Origin: Pseudisothecium myosuroides
Lineage: Eukaryota > Streptophyta > Bryopsida > Hypnales > Lembophyllaceae
Assembly: GCA_951799445.1 (NCBI GenBank)
Contig: OX637288.1
Span: forward strand, 30,297,288-30,361,287
Length of the DNA: 64,000 nt
Direction: 5' to 3'
The translations under genes and the position numbers were made by a program. Positions 1-11,074 of this stretch are shown one piece after another. Under the pieces are notes generated by a model that made no database searches, had not been told where the DNA came from, and saw nothing but the letters and a program-made list of their open reading frames with translations. How positions within the stretch are numbered: the stretch's first letter is position 1; every line of letters begins with the position of its first letter.

Positions 1-255
1 GGCACTGTCTATGCCATGTTGATCCCATGTAGGCTCCAATGGTTCTATGTAAAAGAGTTGCAACAATGATGCCCCTCGTATAGTACCAACAAAGGCTGAT
101 TTTTATCTTGTGTCCATTGGTGGTCAAACAACTGTTTATCCTATGGGTCTGGATGAACTTGAGTGTTTTCATTCAATGTACAAGGTCATTGTATTGGCTA
201 CACAATTGAACTTTGGATGAATGGGGAATGCACTAAGAATGGCATCCGGAAAAAG

Positions 256-450
256 CCCCCCTCCGTTGCAGTACTGTTTCAGTTGCTACGCAGTATAATA
301 TCAAAAAAAATACTATTGCAGTACTGCAACAATACTTGTTAGATCCCTAACTGAAAGAGTATTGTTGCAGTACTGCAATAGTATGTTTTTGGTATTATAC
401 TACATAGCGACTGAAACAGTACTGCAGCAGTATTGAAGCAATAGGAGGGT
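256..450. repeat. Foldback (long hairpin) repeat
   Basis: Two arms of roughly 80 bp are near-perfect reverse complements around a short spacer (about 341-361). The left arm carries GTTGCAGTACTGTTTCAG and then TATTGCAGTACTGCAACAAT. The right arm carries the mirror of both. The arms themselves contain the small palindrome GCAGTACTGC. Outer flanks (CCCCCCTCC on the left, GGAGGGTAC on the right) are also roughly complementary, so the structure may extend to about 256-450. It is non-coding and most likely a foldback MITE. Confidence 0.75.
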
Positions 451-696
451 ACTTTCCTGATGGGGCGCCAAATATTTGTGTCATCCATGGAAATGTCACC
501 CAATTGGTAGCATCCAAACTCATTTGCCACTTTTTCATTAGAGAAAAAGTCAGGCCTTTGGAGGGTTGCTTTGCAACCCTTCAAGGACCCCAAAGTTAAC
601 CTTTTTTTTGGCTTTAAAATATATATTTCTCCTATTCTCGCTCACCATCCATCGGGCTATCGGATGACTGTCAGGGGCTCCAGAGTCGAGTTTAAG

Positions 697-754
697 TGTT
701 CAATAGTCAAAATTAAAGTACTCTAATGCACTTTAATTTGATTATTGAACACCT
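697..754. repeat. Perfect-stem hairpin
   Basis: GTGTTCAATAGTCAAAATTA is followed after a short loop by its near-exact reverse complement ending in ATTATTGAACAC. The stem is about 24 bp with one mismatch. No gene is adjacent, so a transcription terminator role is not supported. Confidence 0.6.
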
Positions 755-803
755 TAAAATTAGATGCTAATTGAACTCTAACCAAGTTTTGGAAAGTAAA
801 GCA

Positions 804-885
804 AATGTCAATGAAGTATGTCGTCCACATTGCCATCAAATTTTTTTTCCATGGCAATGTGGAAGACTTTCTTCATTGACATTTT
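804..885. repeat. Hairpin repeat (about 35-bp arms)
   Basis: The left arm (AATGTCAATGAAGTATGTCG, CCACATTGCCAT) and the right arm (ATGGCAATGTGG, CTTTCTTCATTGACATTTT) are inverted copies separated by a T-rich loop. A related inverted-repeat unit lies downstream (about 930-1110) and another copy is near 37.1-37.6 kb, so this belongs to a dispersed foldback family. Confidence 0.6.
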
Positions 886-2700
886 GTGAGAATGAAGGGT
901 GAAGAGGTTGTTTTTATAACAAAATCAATTGTCCATCATGAATTGCCAAAAAATATAAGATAATTTGAAGTTAAGAGATTGGCCACTCATTGTCAAACTG
1001 CAAGAATCGTGTTAAAGTTAAATTTTGGACCTCATTTAGGCATAGTAGAATAACTATTTTGAAAAAACTTTGAACTAAAAGAAGTTGGGTTCTTATTAAT
1101 CCTAATTTACATATCCCACATGGATTGCTTGACCTACTACTACCCCAATCCTGTAAAGAGCTTCTCTCCTCACCTCTAAACTTACAAAATGAATTAAGTG
1201 GCTTTAGAAACTAGTTGCCTTTGGTAACTAGCTTCAAGAGCCTCTTAATTTTGGAATTAGTTCATGTGTTTCAAAAAAAAAAAATCCACTTAATTTGGCA
1301 TAATTGAACCTAATTGGACTAATTTGTCAATTAAACAAATTGTACTTGGTTGCTTTGTACTTCGCTGCCTTGACGGAGGTCCTAACATTTTTGGTGAAAG
1401 TCAAATTGGGTGAAGTTCGCAATACTCAGAATCTCTAGGGCCAGCAATGACATGGATATTCATAAGGATGTCACTTTGGAGCGGCCCTGTAGAGGCTTGA
1501 TTCTTTCTCTAATGTATAGGTCTTCCAAGGCTCAATCAAAGTTACCTATTGCATAGATTTTTCCTACAATATTTTGGTGTGTGCTTCTTAGCATTCTTGT
1601 TGGTTTGTATGATAGGTTGGATCCACCAATTACGAGGGAGTTGAATGGTAGGTTGGATCTACTACTACTACCCACCTTAAATGACCCATAGTAGCCGCTC
1701 CTTGATATGTACACGAGTGAGGCATATTGAAGCAAGTGATGAAGCCAAGAACTAGCAACAAATTCATGAGAATTCAATGGTTCTTCCCTTGTCATGTATT
1801 TGCCAACCTTTTTGTTGTTGCATCTGCTCATGTGCGTAGATTACCTACACTTTACATTGTCAACCACCCTTGCGATGATGAGCTCCTAAGCAATTTAATG
1901 AATTTAAGATGGAATAAAAAGATTCAACTTATCCTTGGTATTGTAAAGTACATTGTATCCATATGGTCCGTTTGTTTAAATATAAATCTTTGTATGTTGC
2001 TAGCTCCATAGTCTATGATTTCACTTTGAAAATAATAAAAGAGGATTCAAGGAGGCAAAATTAACTATAGCTTGCATTGAACTATGTTTGAAATGTTAGA
2101 GAAAGCTCATCATTATAAAGATATCATGTTGGAAGACAAACATTTTACACCCACTTCTAATATTCTAGGGAACATATGACTCTACGAGCCAATGCATGGA
2201 TGCCCATTGATCAAGTGGGGGTGGTAAAGTCTATGTTGATGTGCTCTATGTTTCAAGGGATGAGGCTTCTAGCACTTGAAGCTGGCCAATCCTGATCAAT
2301 ATTGCACACAAGCCAAGAGCTGAGCATATTCCTTGGAATTTAAGCACCAGAGGTCATCAATTTTGAAGCAACAAAGGATAAACGCCCTTGATGTTAAAAT
2401 GATGTCCAATTGAAAGAAACTAATTGTTGAATCCAATGGTATACATCTTGCAGTTATTACATAATATACAATTTGTATTCTAGAAGTGAGACAAGACACC
2501 ACACATACAATATAGCTCCCCTCATACCTTAAAGGGTTCAAACAAATCATGCAAAAATTGGTGTAAAAGATACACCAAATGAAATGACAAACTCTTTCTT
2601 TGTATTTTTTAGAAACCAAGTCTAAAAGTGTGCATCAAAAAATTGACCAAGTTCAATCCTAAAAGCAAGAAATTGCTGATGCATAGCACTCTCAGAGTCC
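886..2700. other. Gene-free stretch with dispersed-repeat similarity
   Basis: No coding region is recognisable. About 930-1150 resembles 37.08-37.66 kb: both contain TTTAGGCATAGTAGAATAAC and a nearby ATTAGGATTAGT/ACTAATCC-type segment in opposite orientation. Short open frames near 1.5-2.0 kb and 2.3-2.6 kb lack family resemblance and start-site context. Confidence 0.5.
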
Positions 2701-2719
2701 GCAAAACGTCTAACCAATC

Positions 2720-3062
2720 ACCATCACCAGAAACAGAGCCACTACAAGTATTGTAATTGGCGCAGCTAAGAAACCTTGAGAAGCACGACACCACAAGAAC
2801 AATGGCGATACTATCACCAATCGCCATCGCCAAAAACGGAGCCTCTACAAGTGTTGTAATTGGTGCAATTAAGAAACCTTGAGAAACACGGCGCCTCAGA
2901 AACAATGGCGACACTATCACCAATCGCCATCGCCAAAAACAGTGCCTCTACAAGTATTGTAATTGGCGCAACTAAGAAACCTTGAGAAGCACGACTCCGC
3001 AGAAACAATGGCGATACTCTCACCAATCGCCATTGCCAAAAACAAAGCCTCCACCAGTAAAG
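2720..3062. repeat. 103-bp tandem repeat, about 3.3 copies
   Basis: The block GCCTCTACAAGTATTGTAAT ... AAACCTTGAGAAGCACG ... CAATCGCCATCGCCAAAAAC recurs with the GAGCC-type anchor at about 2736, 2839, 2942 and 3045, giving a constant 103-bp period. Copies differ by point changes. The period is not a multiple of three and reading frames rotate from copy to copy, so the open frames over it are not genes. Confidence 0.85.
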
Positions 3063-3173
3063 TAATTGGCGCAGGATTCAAAGACAACGGACGGAGCGAA
3101 GATTCTTCTAATCAACTTACAAATGAACCGTCCTTCCGGAAGAAATGAACCGAAGACAGACATTACATTACAA

Positions 3174-3178
3174 GGGGC
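3174..3178. repeat. Copia target-site duplication, left copy (GGGGC)
   Basis: GGGGC directly precedes the left LTR and recurs directly after the right LTR at 9492-9496. A 5-bp duplication is the norm for Ty1/copia integrase and shows both element ends are intact. Confidence 0.9.
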
Positions 3179-3385
3179 TGATAGACAATCTCAGAATATC
3201 GATCAACAACAACAATCATACACTACCGAGATAGTAGAAGACAGACAAACAGTCGATACATACATACACCAAAATGTTTGAATAACAAAGTTGTTTATTG
3301 ATGCACAGAGGGTGGTATATATACAAGCTGGTCATAACCAGATGAATGATATAGTGACGAGGTGGATGAACGAATGTCAACAACA
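3179..3385 (-). repeat. Copia LTR (3' LTR of the element)
   Basis: Direct copy of 9285-9491. Read on the minus strand it has TGTTGTTGACA at the start, a TATATATA box, an AATAAA polyadenylation signal about 35 bases later and TGTCTATCA at the end, the expected U3-R-U5 order. Confidence 0.95.
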
Positions 3386-3394
3386 CTCCCCCGC
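3386..3394 (-). promoter_or_regulatory. Polypurine tract of the copia element
   Basis: On the minus strand GCGGGGGAG abuts the TG of the 3' LTR. A purine run at this position primes plus-strand DNA synthesis in LTR elements. Confidence 0.75.
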
Positions 3395-3905
3395 ACTAAG
3401 ATACTATCATAAACATATATCACAATCATAGTACAGAAGCAAAGCAGACACAATAGAACAACGCTTGCCCAAGAACGAAAGAATGTCGATGGTGAGATAA
3501 TTCATGCTTCCAGATTTTCGAGTTGGTTTGAGTAAGGGTGAATGATGAGCTAACAAATGCGCTTGTGGTGTTCCAGCTTGAAGTGTTGTTTTTGGCCCTT
3601 ATGGTGGTCTTGCTTCAACGTTTCTTTGATGGAGTCCCAAGGTTATATCGTTGCTGTATCGGAGGCTGTTTGGAGCGAGGAATATTGTTGCAGTTCGACC
3701 AACAGTTACAGTTCTTGAAAATCAAACTAGCAGTCGTGGTTCAGCCCAAGGAGTCTATATCCGCAAGTTCTATGCTGTAAGGAGAGGTTTAATTCCAGGT
3801 CTCTATTATAATTGATCAGATTGCGAGCGACAAGTGAGGATTCAGCGGAGCTGAGTACAAAAGTTTTTGTGGTTTTTGTGACGCTGAGCAGTACCTGCAA
3901 GGTGT

Positions 3906-4916
3906 TTAATCTTCGTGTGTAGACCTGAATTCTTGAACTCCCATCTCATCTCTAAGTTTAGAGAAACGTTGCTTGTTTAGAGGCTTTGTAAGGATATCTG
4001 CGACTTGGTTGCGGGTTTGTATATACAGGGTTTCTACAGAACCTGATGCTACATTTTCCCTAATAAAATGAAGCCACAATTCTATATGCTTTGATTGCTC
4101 ATGATAAACAGGATTCCTAGAGGCTTTAAGGGTACTTTGGTTATCGCAGAAAATGGTAATAGGATTTGGTGTAACCCCATGTATCTTGGATGATAGTGTC
4201 CGCAGCCAGATTGCTTCTTGTATTCCCTCAGTCAAGGCCTTTGCTTCGGCATCTGTCAAAGAAATTGCGACAGTTTGTTGTTTTTTCGAAGACTAAGAAA
4301 TCAGACCCCCTACCGATTTGAATACCTAACCGGAGATTGATTTTCGATCAAGCTTGCTGTTACTCCAATCGGCATCAGTATATCCAAGCATAGATGTACT
4401 GTGGTCTTTTTTATAAAATATGCCGAAGTCAAGAGTTCCTCGGATATAACGTAGAACTTGATTAGCTGCTGTCAAATGTGGTATACGAGGGTTGTGCATA
4501 AAACGACTAAGGACACCTGTTGCAAATAAGATTTCTGGTTTGGTATTAACTAAGTAAATTAGCATACCAACAAGTCTCTGAAACTGTCTTGCATCCACTT
4601 GTGGTGAATCTTCTTCAACTCCAAGATTGACACCCTTTGCCATTGGTATTGAGGCTGGGGTGCAAGTCTCCATGTCAAACTCCTTTAAAATTTGCATCGC
4701 ATAAGTCTTTTGTGAGAGAAAAATGCCACAAGTGGAACGAGTGAATTCTACTCCCAGATAGTAACTAGTGTTACCAAGGTTAGTCATAGCAAAGTTGCTC
4801 ACGAGTTTGCTCTTAAGATTATTGATACCAGCTGCATCTGATCCAGTGACTAGCAAGTTGTCGACACATAATATGAGAATGATAAGCCCATTGGAACTTT
4901 TGATGTAGAATAAGCT
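3906..4916 (-). pseudogene. Copia RT C-terminal half and RNase H, broken
   Basis: The 4326-4916 part encodes the RT thumb and connection side of a copia polyprotein: NGLIILILCVDNLLVTGSD, then NLGNTSYYLGVEF, then LVGMLIYLVNTKPEILFATG and YTDADWSNSKLDRKS. The conserved catalytic YVDD is CVDN here, which should abolish polymerase activity. A frameshift/stop near 4260-4325 separates it from the RNase H part (3906-4259), which keeps TDAEAKALTEGIQEAIWLR, IFCDNQS and the C-terminal KHIELWLHFIRENV segment and ends just before the PPT. The RT N-terminal half lies beyond a nested insertion (4917-5658). Confidence 0.93.
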
Positions 4917-5658
4917 GGGTCGTTGCAAGAATGACTGGCTAATTTTGTTCTACTTTGGTTGTTTTTGGCTAGTACTCCCAATACTATGAGCTTTTTGCAT
5001 ATGAATTTTTTTAAATAAAATAAAATAAGGATAATTAGTATAACACTAGAAATAGCATATCACCAAAATTTCAGACCTAAGAAAAATCAAGGTAAAAAGT
5101 TATTCACAAAAACGTGTGAGCTGAAATTTTGAAGAAAATACATAGTTTGACATTTTAATTTGTACAAAATAGGAAAAACAATTTTCAAAGAAACTAAAAA
5201 TTTTCCATTTGAAAAGACTTTATTTTGAATATATTTCACCAAAAAAATTATCTTGAAACCATCTTCAACATTCAGAATTGCGCGCGCAAGGGAGCCTTCT
5301 TTGCATGGACATAGAGGACATAAAATATAATATTTTTTGATGCCCCTTGGTAGGAACATGACTTCCTACTATGGAAATATACCATAGAAATTTCATCTCC
5401 AAATCATTAAATTTGGGAACTCCATAGTACTAAAAACCCTTAAAACTCAAAACGTGACATAATAGGGGAAATGATTTTTAAATATAAAATGATTTTTGAA
5501 AATTTCTGAAAATTATGAGATATGATTAAACTCAAGAGAGGCATCTTCAATAAAAATTTCAAGTTCATGCGAGTCATACTGCAACAGTTATAACAAAAGG
5601 AAGCTTCCGCACTTGCTTTGTGACAATGTTTCAGTACCGGTCTTTCTTGCAATGACCC
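4917..5658. mobile_element. Nested TIR transposon (non-autonomous, 742 bp)
   Basis: It interrupts the copia RT. The ends are inverted repeats: GGGTCGTTGCAAGAATGAC on the left, and the right end read in reverse starts GGGTCATTGCAAGAAAGACC. AGCT flanks both sides (4913-4916 and 5659-5662). Removing the insert and one AGCT rejoins the RT frame across DYS-LFYIK, which fixes the boundaries precisely. The interior is AT-rich with no recognisable transposase. A 4-bp AGCT duplication with GGG ends does not match a superfamily I can name with confidence. Confidence 0.82.
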
Positions 5659-6121
5659 AGCTATAATCAACTTCAGTTTGAGATAAGCCAAGCTCCGTGA
5701 GAAATCCGTTGATTTTCTCATACCAAGTTCGAGGGGACTGTCTAAGTCCATATAGTGATTTTTTGAGCTTGCACACCTTGTTTGTATTGAAAGAATTTCG
5801 AAAGCCTTCAGGAATTTCTATATACACTAGTTCTTTCAAATCTCCATTCAAGAACGCTGTGATAACGTCAAGATGGACAAGGACCCAATCATTACTAGCT
5901 ACTAACGCGATAATCATACGCACAACTTTCCATTTTGCTACCGGGGCGAACACTTCATCATACTCTATTCCCTTGGTTTGTTGAAAGCCCCTGGCAACAA
6001 GGCGAGCTTTCAACTTAGATGGCCGTCCGTTTGATCCGATTTTTGTTTTGAAGACCCATTTGGCTGTGACTGGTTTTATTCCAGGTGGCGCGTCACACAA
6101 TTCCCAAGTTTTGTTTTTCAC
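5659..6121 (-). pseudogene. Copia RT N-terminal half
   Basis: The frame opens MKNKTWELCDAPPGIKPVTA and continues through KWVFKTKIGSNG, KARLVARGFQQTKGIEYDE, FAPVAKWKVVRMIIALVA and DVITAFLNGDL, KSLYGLRQSPRTWYEKI. These are the standard N-terminal RT landmarks of Ty1/copia. It ends where the nested transposon begins and resumes at 4912. The residue after VHLD and before FLNG shows the first catalytic aspartate region is present. Confidence 0.94.
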
Positions 6122-6361
6122 AAAAGAGTCACATTCGGATTTTATGGCATGTTGCTAATCTGGGTGTTCATTGGCTTCCGTAAAGGTGAGAGGTTCGGCA
6201 GGTTTTTCAGTAATGCCGAAGAAGCAGTTATATTCAATAGGCTCAATAATTTCAAAATATTTCGTCGACAGTGGAAATAGTTGGGCTAACGAAGACTCTA
6301 CTGAATATGTATAGCTATCACTAAGTTTTATTGAGGGACGTCTGGTCCTCGGTGGAAGAGC

Positions 6362-8284
6362 CTAATGAGTTGTATTGGATTGTGAGGGCCCTGAAATAGG
6401 TAGATTTAGAGTGGGCTGCAAGGACCTTGAATTAGGCAGGCTTACGTGTTCAGGTGCTAAATCTCTAGCTGGCAAATGCTCTGGTACTATATTAGGTTGT
6501 TCATGCAAAGTTTTTGGGTTTGGAGGCGGTGGTGAGGTTTGAATAGGGAGATGAGGCTGACGATCACTTGACTGGGAGTGGGGATAGCTTGTAGATGGAG
6601 AAGTTTGAACAGGGAAATGATGTTGACTATCACTTGACTGGGAGTGAGGATAGCTAGTGGGTGGATTTGATTCTTTTAGCTGTAAAGGTGGTGAGGGTTC
6701 TATTTTTGAACTACTGCCAGTCGTACCTACTTCGGGTTTATTTGTTAAATTTTCTAGCATTATAGATTCATCGAACCTGACATTGTGGGTTATAATAAGT
6801 TGGTGATCTGTGGGTAACCATACTCTAAAGCCTTTTGTATGCTCATCATAGCCAACAAATATGCCTAGTTTAGATTTGGCGGCTAATTTATCACGCTGAT
6901 TTTTTTCAACCCAGACGTGGGCTCGCGATCCGAATATCCGCAAGAATGATATGTCAGGAACCTTTCCAAAGAAACGCTGGAAGGGAGTTACTTGAGAATT
7001 AGCCGTAGTTGGTGAGCGGTTTATCATAAAGGCGGCAATATTAATTGACTCCGTCCAAAGAAAGCGCGGCGTTTTTGCTAATATCATCAAACTTCGGGCT
7101 GTCTCGAGTAGCTTTCTGTTAGATCTTTCGGCTACGCTTTTTTGCTCCGGAGTTTCAGCGTTGGTGAGTTGACGTTTAATTCCAGATTCCTCTCATAATT
7201 TAGAAAATGCTTTAGAAAGAAATTCTCCGCCTCTGTCGCTCTGAATCGTGTGTATACGTCTGTTGGATTGAAGTTCAATCATTGATTTAAAAACTCGGAA
7301 AGTATCAAGAGCATCAGATTTTTGGCGTAAGAAGTGAACCCAAGTGTATCAACTGAAGTCATCGATAATAACAAAGAAATAATTCGAACCTCCGAGAGAA
7401 GAAATTGGAAAAGGTCCGCACAGGTCAATATGGAGTAATTCGAGAGGCTCTGAGGCTCTTGTAAAACTGGATTTTGGAAAACTTTCTCGGGTTTGTTTAC
7501 CTGTCATACACTCCCTACATACTTCATTGTATTGTGGAATGTAAGGAGTTCCCTTAGCTAAACCTTTTGATGATAAATCGTGTAGTCTATCATAGCCAAT
7601 ATGTCCCAACCGGTGGTGTCAAAGGCGTGCTTCAGAAATATTACTTTGAGTCAAATTTGCTTTGAGATTTAGCGTTGATAACTGATATAGACCATTCTTC
7701 TTGTTGCGGACACCTTCAACAATAATCTTTTTGTTTTCTCGACTGTAAAGGAAACACTTTTGATTATCAAAACAGGCTACTATACCCTTGTCAGTTAAAG
7801 AACCAATTGACAATTAATTCTTTCGTAACCTAGGAACATAGAGAACATCGTTTACATCCTTTGTATTTCCTGATGGTAACGTGAAATGTACAGTCCCCTT
7901 TCCTGCGATTTGGTGACTCTCGCCACCAGCAGTTCTAACACGGCCATTGTATTGATCTATGCTATCAAAGCTGCTACAATTACCACTTACATGTTGCGTA
8001 GCTCCTGAGTCGAGGTACCAGCCCGAATCAGAATCATGAATGTCCAAGGCCGATATAGCTGCCTCGAAAACTTCGAAGTTTTCTTCATCGTGTTGAACAA
8101 CTTGCTCAGTTACAGCGCAAGCCTGTGGACTCGTCCATGATTCCTCCTGAGCAATGTTAGCTGTACCACCAGTCTGTTCACTTGTCCATAATTCCTCCTG
8201 AGCAAAGTTAATTTGCTCGATGCCCAACTTGTTTTTCCGCTCTGCCTCCAGTTTACAAATATTGACAAGGCACTCCGGACACAT
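6362..8284 (-). pseudogene. Copia protease and integrase region, broken
   Basis: Read leftwards, 8284-7814 holds the zinc-knuckle remnant and the protease, with WYLDSGATQHVSGN (aspartic protease DSGA). 7813-7619 is the linker. 7609-7349 has the integrase HHCC finger (GHIGYDRL, CRECMTGKQ) and the first core Asp motif (LLHIDLCGPF, FFVIIDDFS). 7090-6362 has the C-terminal integrase (NIAAFMINRSPT, FGSRAHVWVEKNQRDKL, GIFVGYDEHTKGFRVW) and a Pro/Ser-rich spacer with a short internal duplication (SYPHSQSSD twice). Stops separate these blocks. Confidence 0.92.
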
Positions 8285-9116
8285 ATCCTTTGGGTGACCA
8301 AATTTGCCACAATAAAAACACCGGATTTGATGATTTTGAAAAGATCCAGAAGGATTACCTTGTAGTGAGAAGGATCCTTGTGGTCGATTGGACAGCTGGT
8401 TTTGACCTACGCCTTGAAAATTTCGACCTACACCTTGAAATCGAGATTGTTGGCCATAACGTTGTTGCTGTCCTCCACGAAAATATAAAGCTTTGGTGTC
8501 AGCTGCACTTTTACCTCTTGACTTGATTTGCTGCGACTTTCCTCCAACATAAGACGAGTCTATAATTGATCAAGTGTAGGAAAACTTCCTGCACTGGTGA
8601 AATTTTGAAGGAAATAGTCATAACTTTCAGGAAGCGCTTTCATCACGATCTGCACTAGATCTGTGTCGTCTATTTTGACACCTATAGCAGACAGCTGCAC
8701 TAGGTTCTGTCGAAACTGTGAGAAGTAAGCTTCCACGCCCAAACTCTCTGAGAAAGCTACGAGTGAAAGTCGATTCTTGAGCTCAAATTTTTTGCTGTCA
8801 TTATCTACTTCAAAAGATTGAAAGAAAAAGTTCACAGGGACCTTGACTCTTGGTATTTGGTAAGTTGTGCAAGTAAGGAGGGTTTGATAGACATGCTTAT
8901 AATGTACATGAGACGCTCGACTCTCTCCTCCTCTTCCTCATCGATATCTGACTCATATGAGTCGTCCGACCTTCTGGAGGACGTACTAGGTGCAACAAAC
9001 AAGATGGACCACAATTTTTCTTTCTTGGCAATGCGTGTTATCATATACTTCCACAGGTGGAAGTTTGATGAACCTGCCAATCTTGCCTCATCAAGAACTA
9101 AGTTATCCTTTGACAT
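8285..9116 (-). pseudogene. Copia gag, frameshifted
   Basis: It starts MSKDNLVLDEARLAGSSNFH (the usual 'L.G.NF..W' copia gag opening), then an acidic/Ser-rich insert. A frame change near 8832 is followed by ELKNRLSLVAFSESLGVEAY and QIVMKALPESYDYF, typical of UBN2-type gag. Near 8290-8320 a CX2CX4HX4C zinc knuckle can be read (CFYCGKFGHPKDMC). At least one frameshift and a stop prevent a full product. Confidence 0.9.
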
Positions 9117-9272
9117 TGTTCCAACTATGTGTACTGTAAAACTGAATGTAATGTAAGAAGGAAGTTCAATGGATAAAGAACAATTCTCACAAAGAACGTA
9201 CTAGATTCTCAAAGTTAACTGTTCAGACTCTCAGATTCTCACAAAAAAAAGACCGTACTGGATTCACACTTC

Positions 9273-9284
9273 GCTCTGATACCA
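9273..9284 (-). promoter_or_regulatory. Primer-binding site (initiator Met-tRNA)
   Basis: On the minus strand TGGTATCAGAGC lies immediately inside the 5' LTR. This is the standard plant copia PBS complementary to the 3' end of initiator Met-tRNA. Confidence 0.93.
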
Positions 9285-9491
9285 TGATAGACAATCTCAT
9301 AATATCGATCGGCAACAACAATTATACACTACCAAGATAGTAGAAGACAGACAAACAGTCGATATATACATACACCAAAATGCTTGAATAACAAAGCTGT
9401 TTATTGATGCACAGAGGGTGGTATATATACAAGCTGGTCATAACCAGATGAATGATACAGTGACGAGGTGGATGAACGAATGTCAACAACA
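9285..9491 (-). repeat. Copia LTR (5' LTR of the element)
   Basis: Direct copy of 3179-3385 with about nine substitutions and no indels by eye. It carries the element's promoter (TATATATA, 9422-9429 in plus coordinates) and the AATAAA motif (complement of 9400-9405). It is followed by the second GGGGC target duplicate at 9492-9496. Confidence 0.95.
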
Positions 9492-9496
9492 GGGGC

Positions 9497-11070
9497 ATCA
9501 TACAGGAATTGGTTAGAAAAATTGCTTACAACTAATCCACAACGATGCGGAAGGAATTTCTAGCCGGAAGGTCAGGATTAATGACACAGCCAAGTTTAGG
9601 ACAACGGAGGATTAGTAATAACCACCTCCGAGTGACGTATGAATGGTTATTGGATGACGACTACTTATAAAATGAACAGAGTGTGGATGGAAAGTAAACC
9701 CTGCCAACCGTCGCAATGTCATCCATCCTTGACATCAGCGTGACGAGTCAGGTTGGACAACCGATGGATAGACTTTTTGAGATCTGTTGGGATGATCATC
9801 TATTTGTGATGGATGAGGTATTAAGTGAACCCCGTATTAAGTTCAGGGCTTTTTGGGGGGGCTTTCTGGTGTCAGATTGCACCAGAAAAAAATCTGGCTA
9901 AAAAAGGTTATAAAAAATGCCAAACAAATTAAATGAAATCGCTAAACAACTTTGAAATTAAAAAATATATTAGATGAAATCAGCTAATTGTGGATGAGAA
10001 CCATACTATACATCCAATAAGTGGATGAATGTTGCAATTTGAAGCACCACTATAACATTTTATATCGCCACTATGGCACTTCTTCAAAAATGACAAAAAA
10101 AATCCTGATTAAGTTAACCTTGGTGACAATACCAGCCCCATGGTCTAATACTTTCAGGATCACAAGCTGCGAAACATAATGTACACCTGCAGAACCATGA
10201 TGAAACTTCTCCATATAAACCCTTAAATGACAACGTAGCCATTTTTGGGTGGATGAATGACAAAGAATCTTTCTGTGTAGGATAGAAGTGCATAGAAGTG
10301 TGACTATTCATCCTCGAAATTTTGTATGAAAATGGGAGGTCTAGTACAGTAGTTTGACTTCCAATGAGTGTTTTTGGACTTTTTTTCAAACCAATGATTT
10401 ACAAAATGCCCAAAAGGAATGATTTCCATGGTTATTAGCCCGTCCATTAGGGACTAAAAACTTTGCATTAATCTTGAATTATGCTAAGCATTGAACAGCA
10501 GAAAATATTTTTCTCTCTGCCCAATGAGTCGGTATTGCCATTCAATTAGTTCTCAATTGTCCAGTTTCACTAAAACACACAACAAGTAAGAATCATTGGA
10601 AGAAATAATGTTGAAAGAAATCAATTGTACTTCCTTTACCATGGCATATTGAAATGCCATTGCCATGATTTGCCAAGGCTTCTATATATATATATATATA
10701 TATATATTTTTATTTTTTTTAACTTCTAGCTTGCTTTTGAAGCGGTTTGTTTCCATTGTCAAATGTCTAAAATTTGAGTTTTCTTGTACCTATTCAAAGT
10801 ACTTTGGGATTTGCTTCTAATGGTTGAAATTTCAAGTTCTAATTGTATACCGATGAGAAGTTAGAAGTTTATTTGGAGGGGCAATATACTGGTCGCATTG
10901 AAGATGTCCTAATGTTGTATACCATATCCAAAAGGCAAGTTCAACATCCTCTACCAAATAAGTATTTAATTTGACAAGTGGTGTGGCCCTACTTTCATTT
11001 ATAGATCATTTGTTTGATATCATTGTGAATTGACTATATCGTAAATGCACTCTTCAATTGAACCACATTT
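9497..11070. other. Gene-free stretch
   Basis: This is the interrupted target DNA plus AT-rich spacer. 10,684-10,708 is a (TA)n microsatellite followed by a T-rich run. The short open frames at 9.7 and 10.1-10.4 kb match no family. No RNA gene was seen. Confidence 0.6.
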
Positions 11071-11074
11071 TATC

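Larger units (their letters stand above)
3179..9491 (-). mobile_element. Ty1/copia LTR retrotransposon, complete but decayed
   Basis: This 6.3-kb element reads right to left. It has two 207-bp LTRs beginning TG and ending CA, a GGGGC target-site duplication, a primer-binding site matching initiator Met-tRNA next to the right LTR, a purine tract next to the left LTR, and the order gag, protease, integrase, reverse transcriptase, RNase H that defines copia rather than gypsy. By eye the LTRs differ at about 9 of 207 positions, so the insertion is not very recent. The coding region carries several frameshifts and stops, a changed RT active-site motif and a 742-bp inserted transposon, so it cannot move on its own. 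Confidence 0.96.

Noticed and set aside
2609..3026. Overlapping frames with repeated APITTLVEA-like blocks
   Set aside because: They arise from a 103-bp tandem repeat whose period is not a multiple of three; no conserved protein.
5440..5751. 103-codon frame across the nested-transposon boundary
   Set aside because: It crosses the AGCT boundary and is out of frame with RT; a chance frame.
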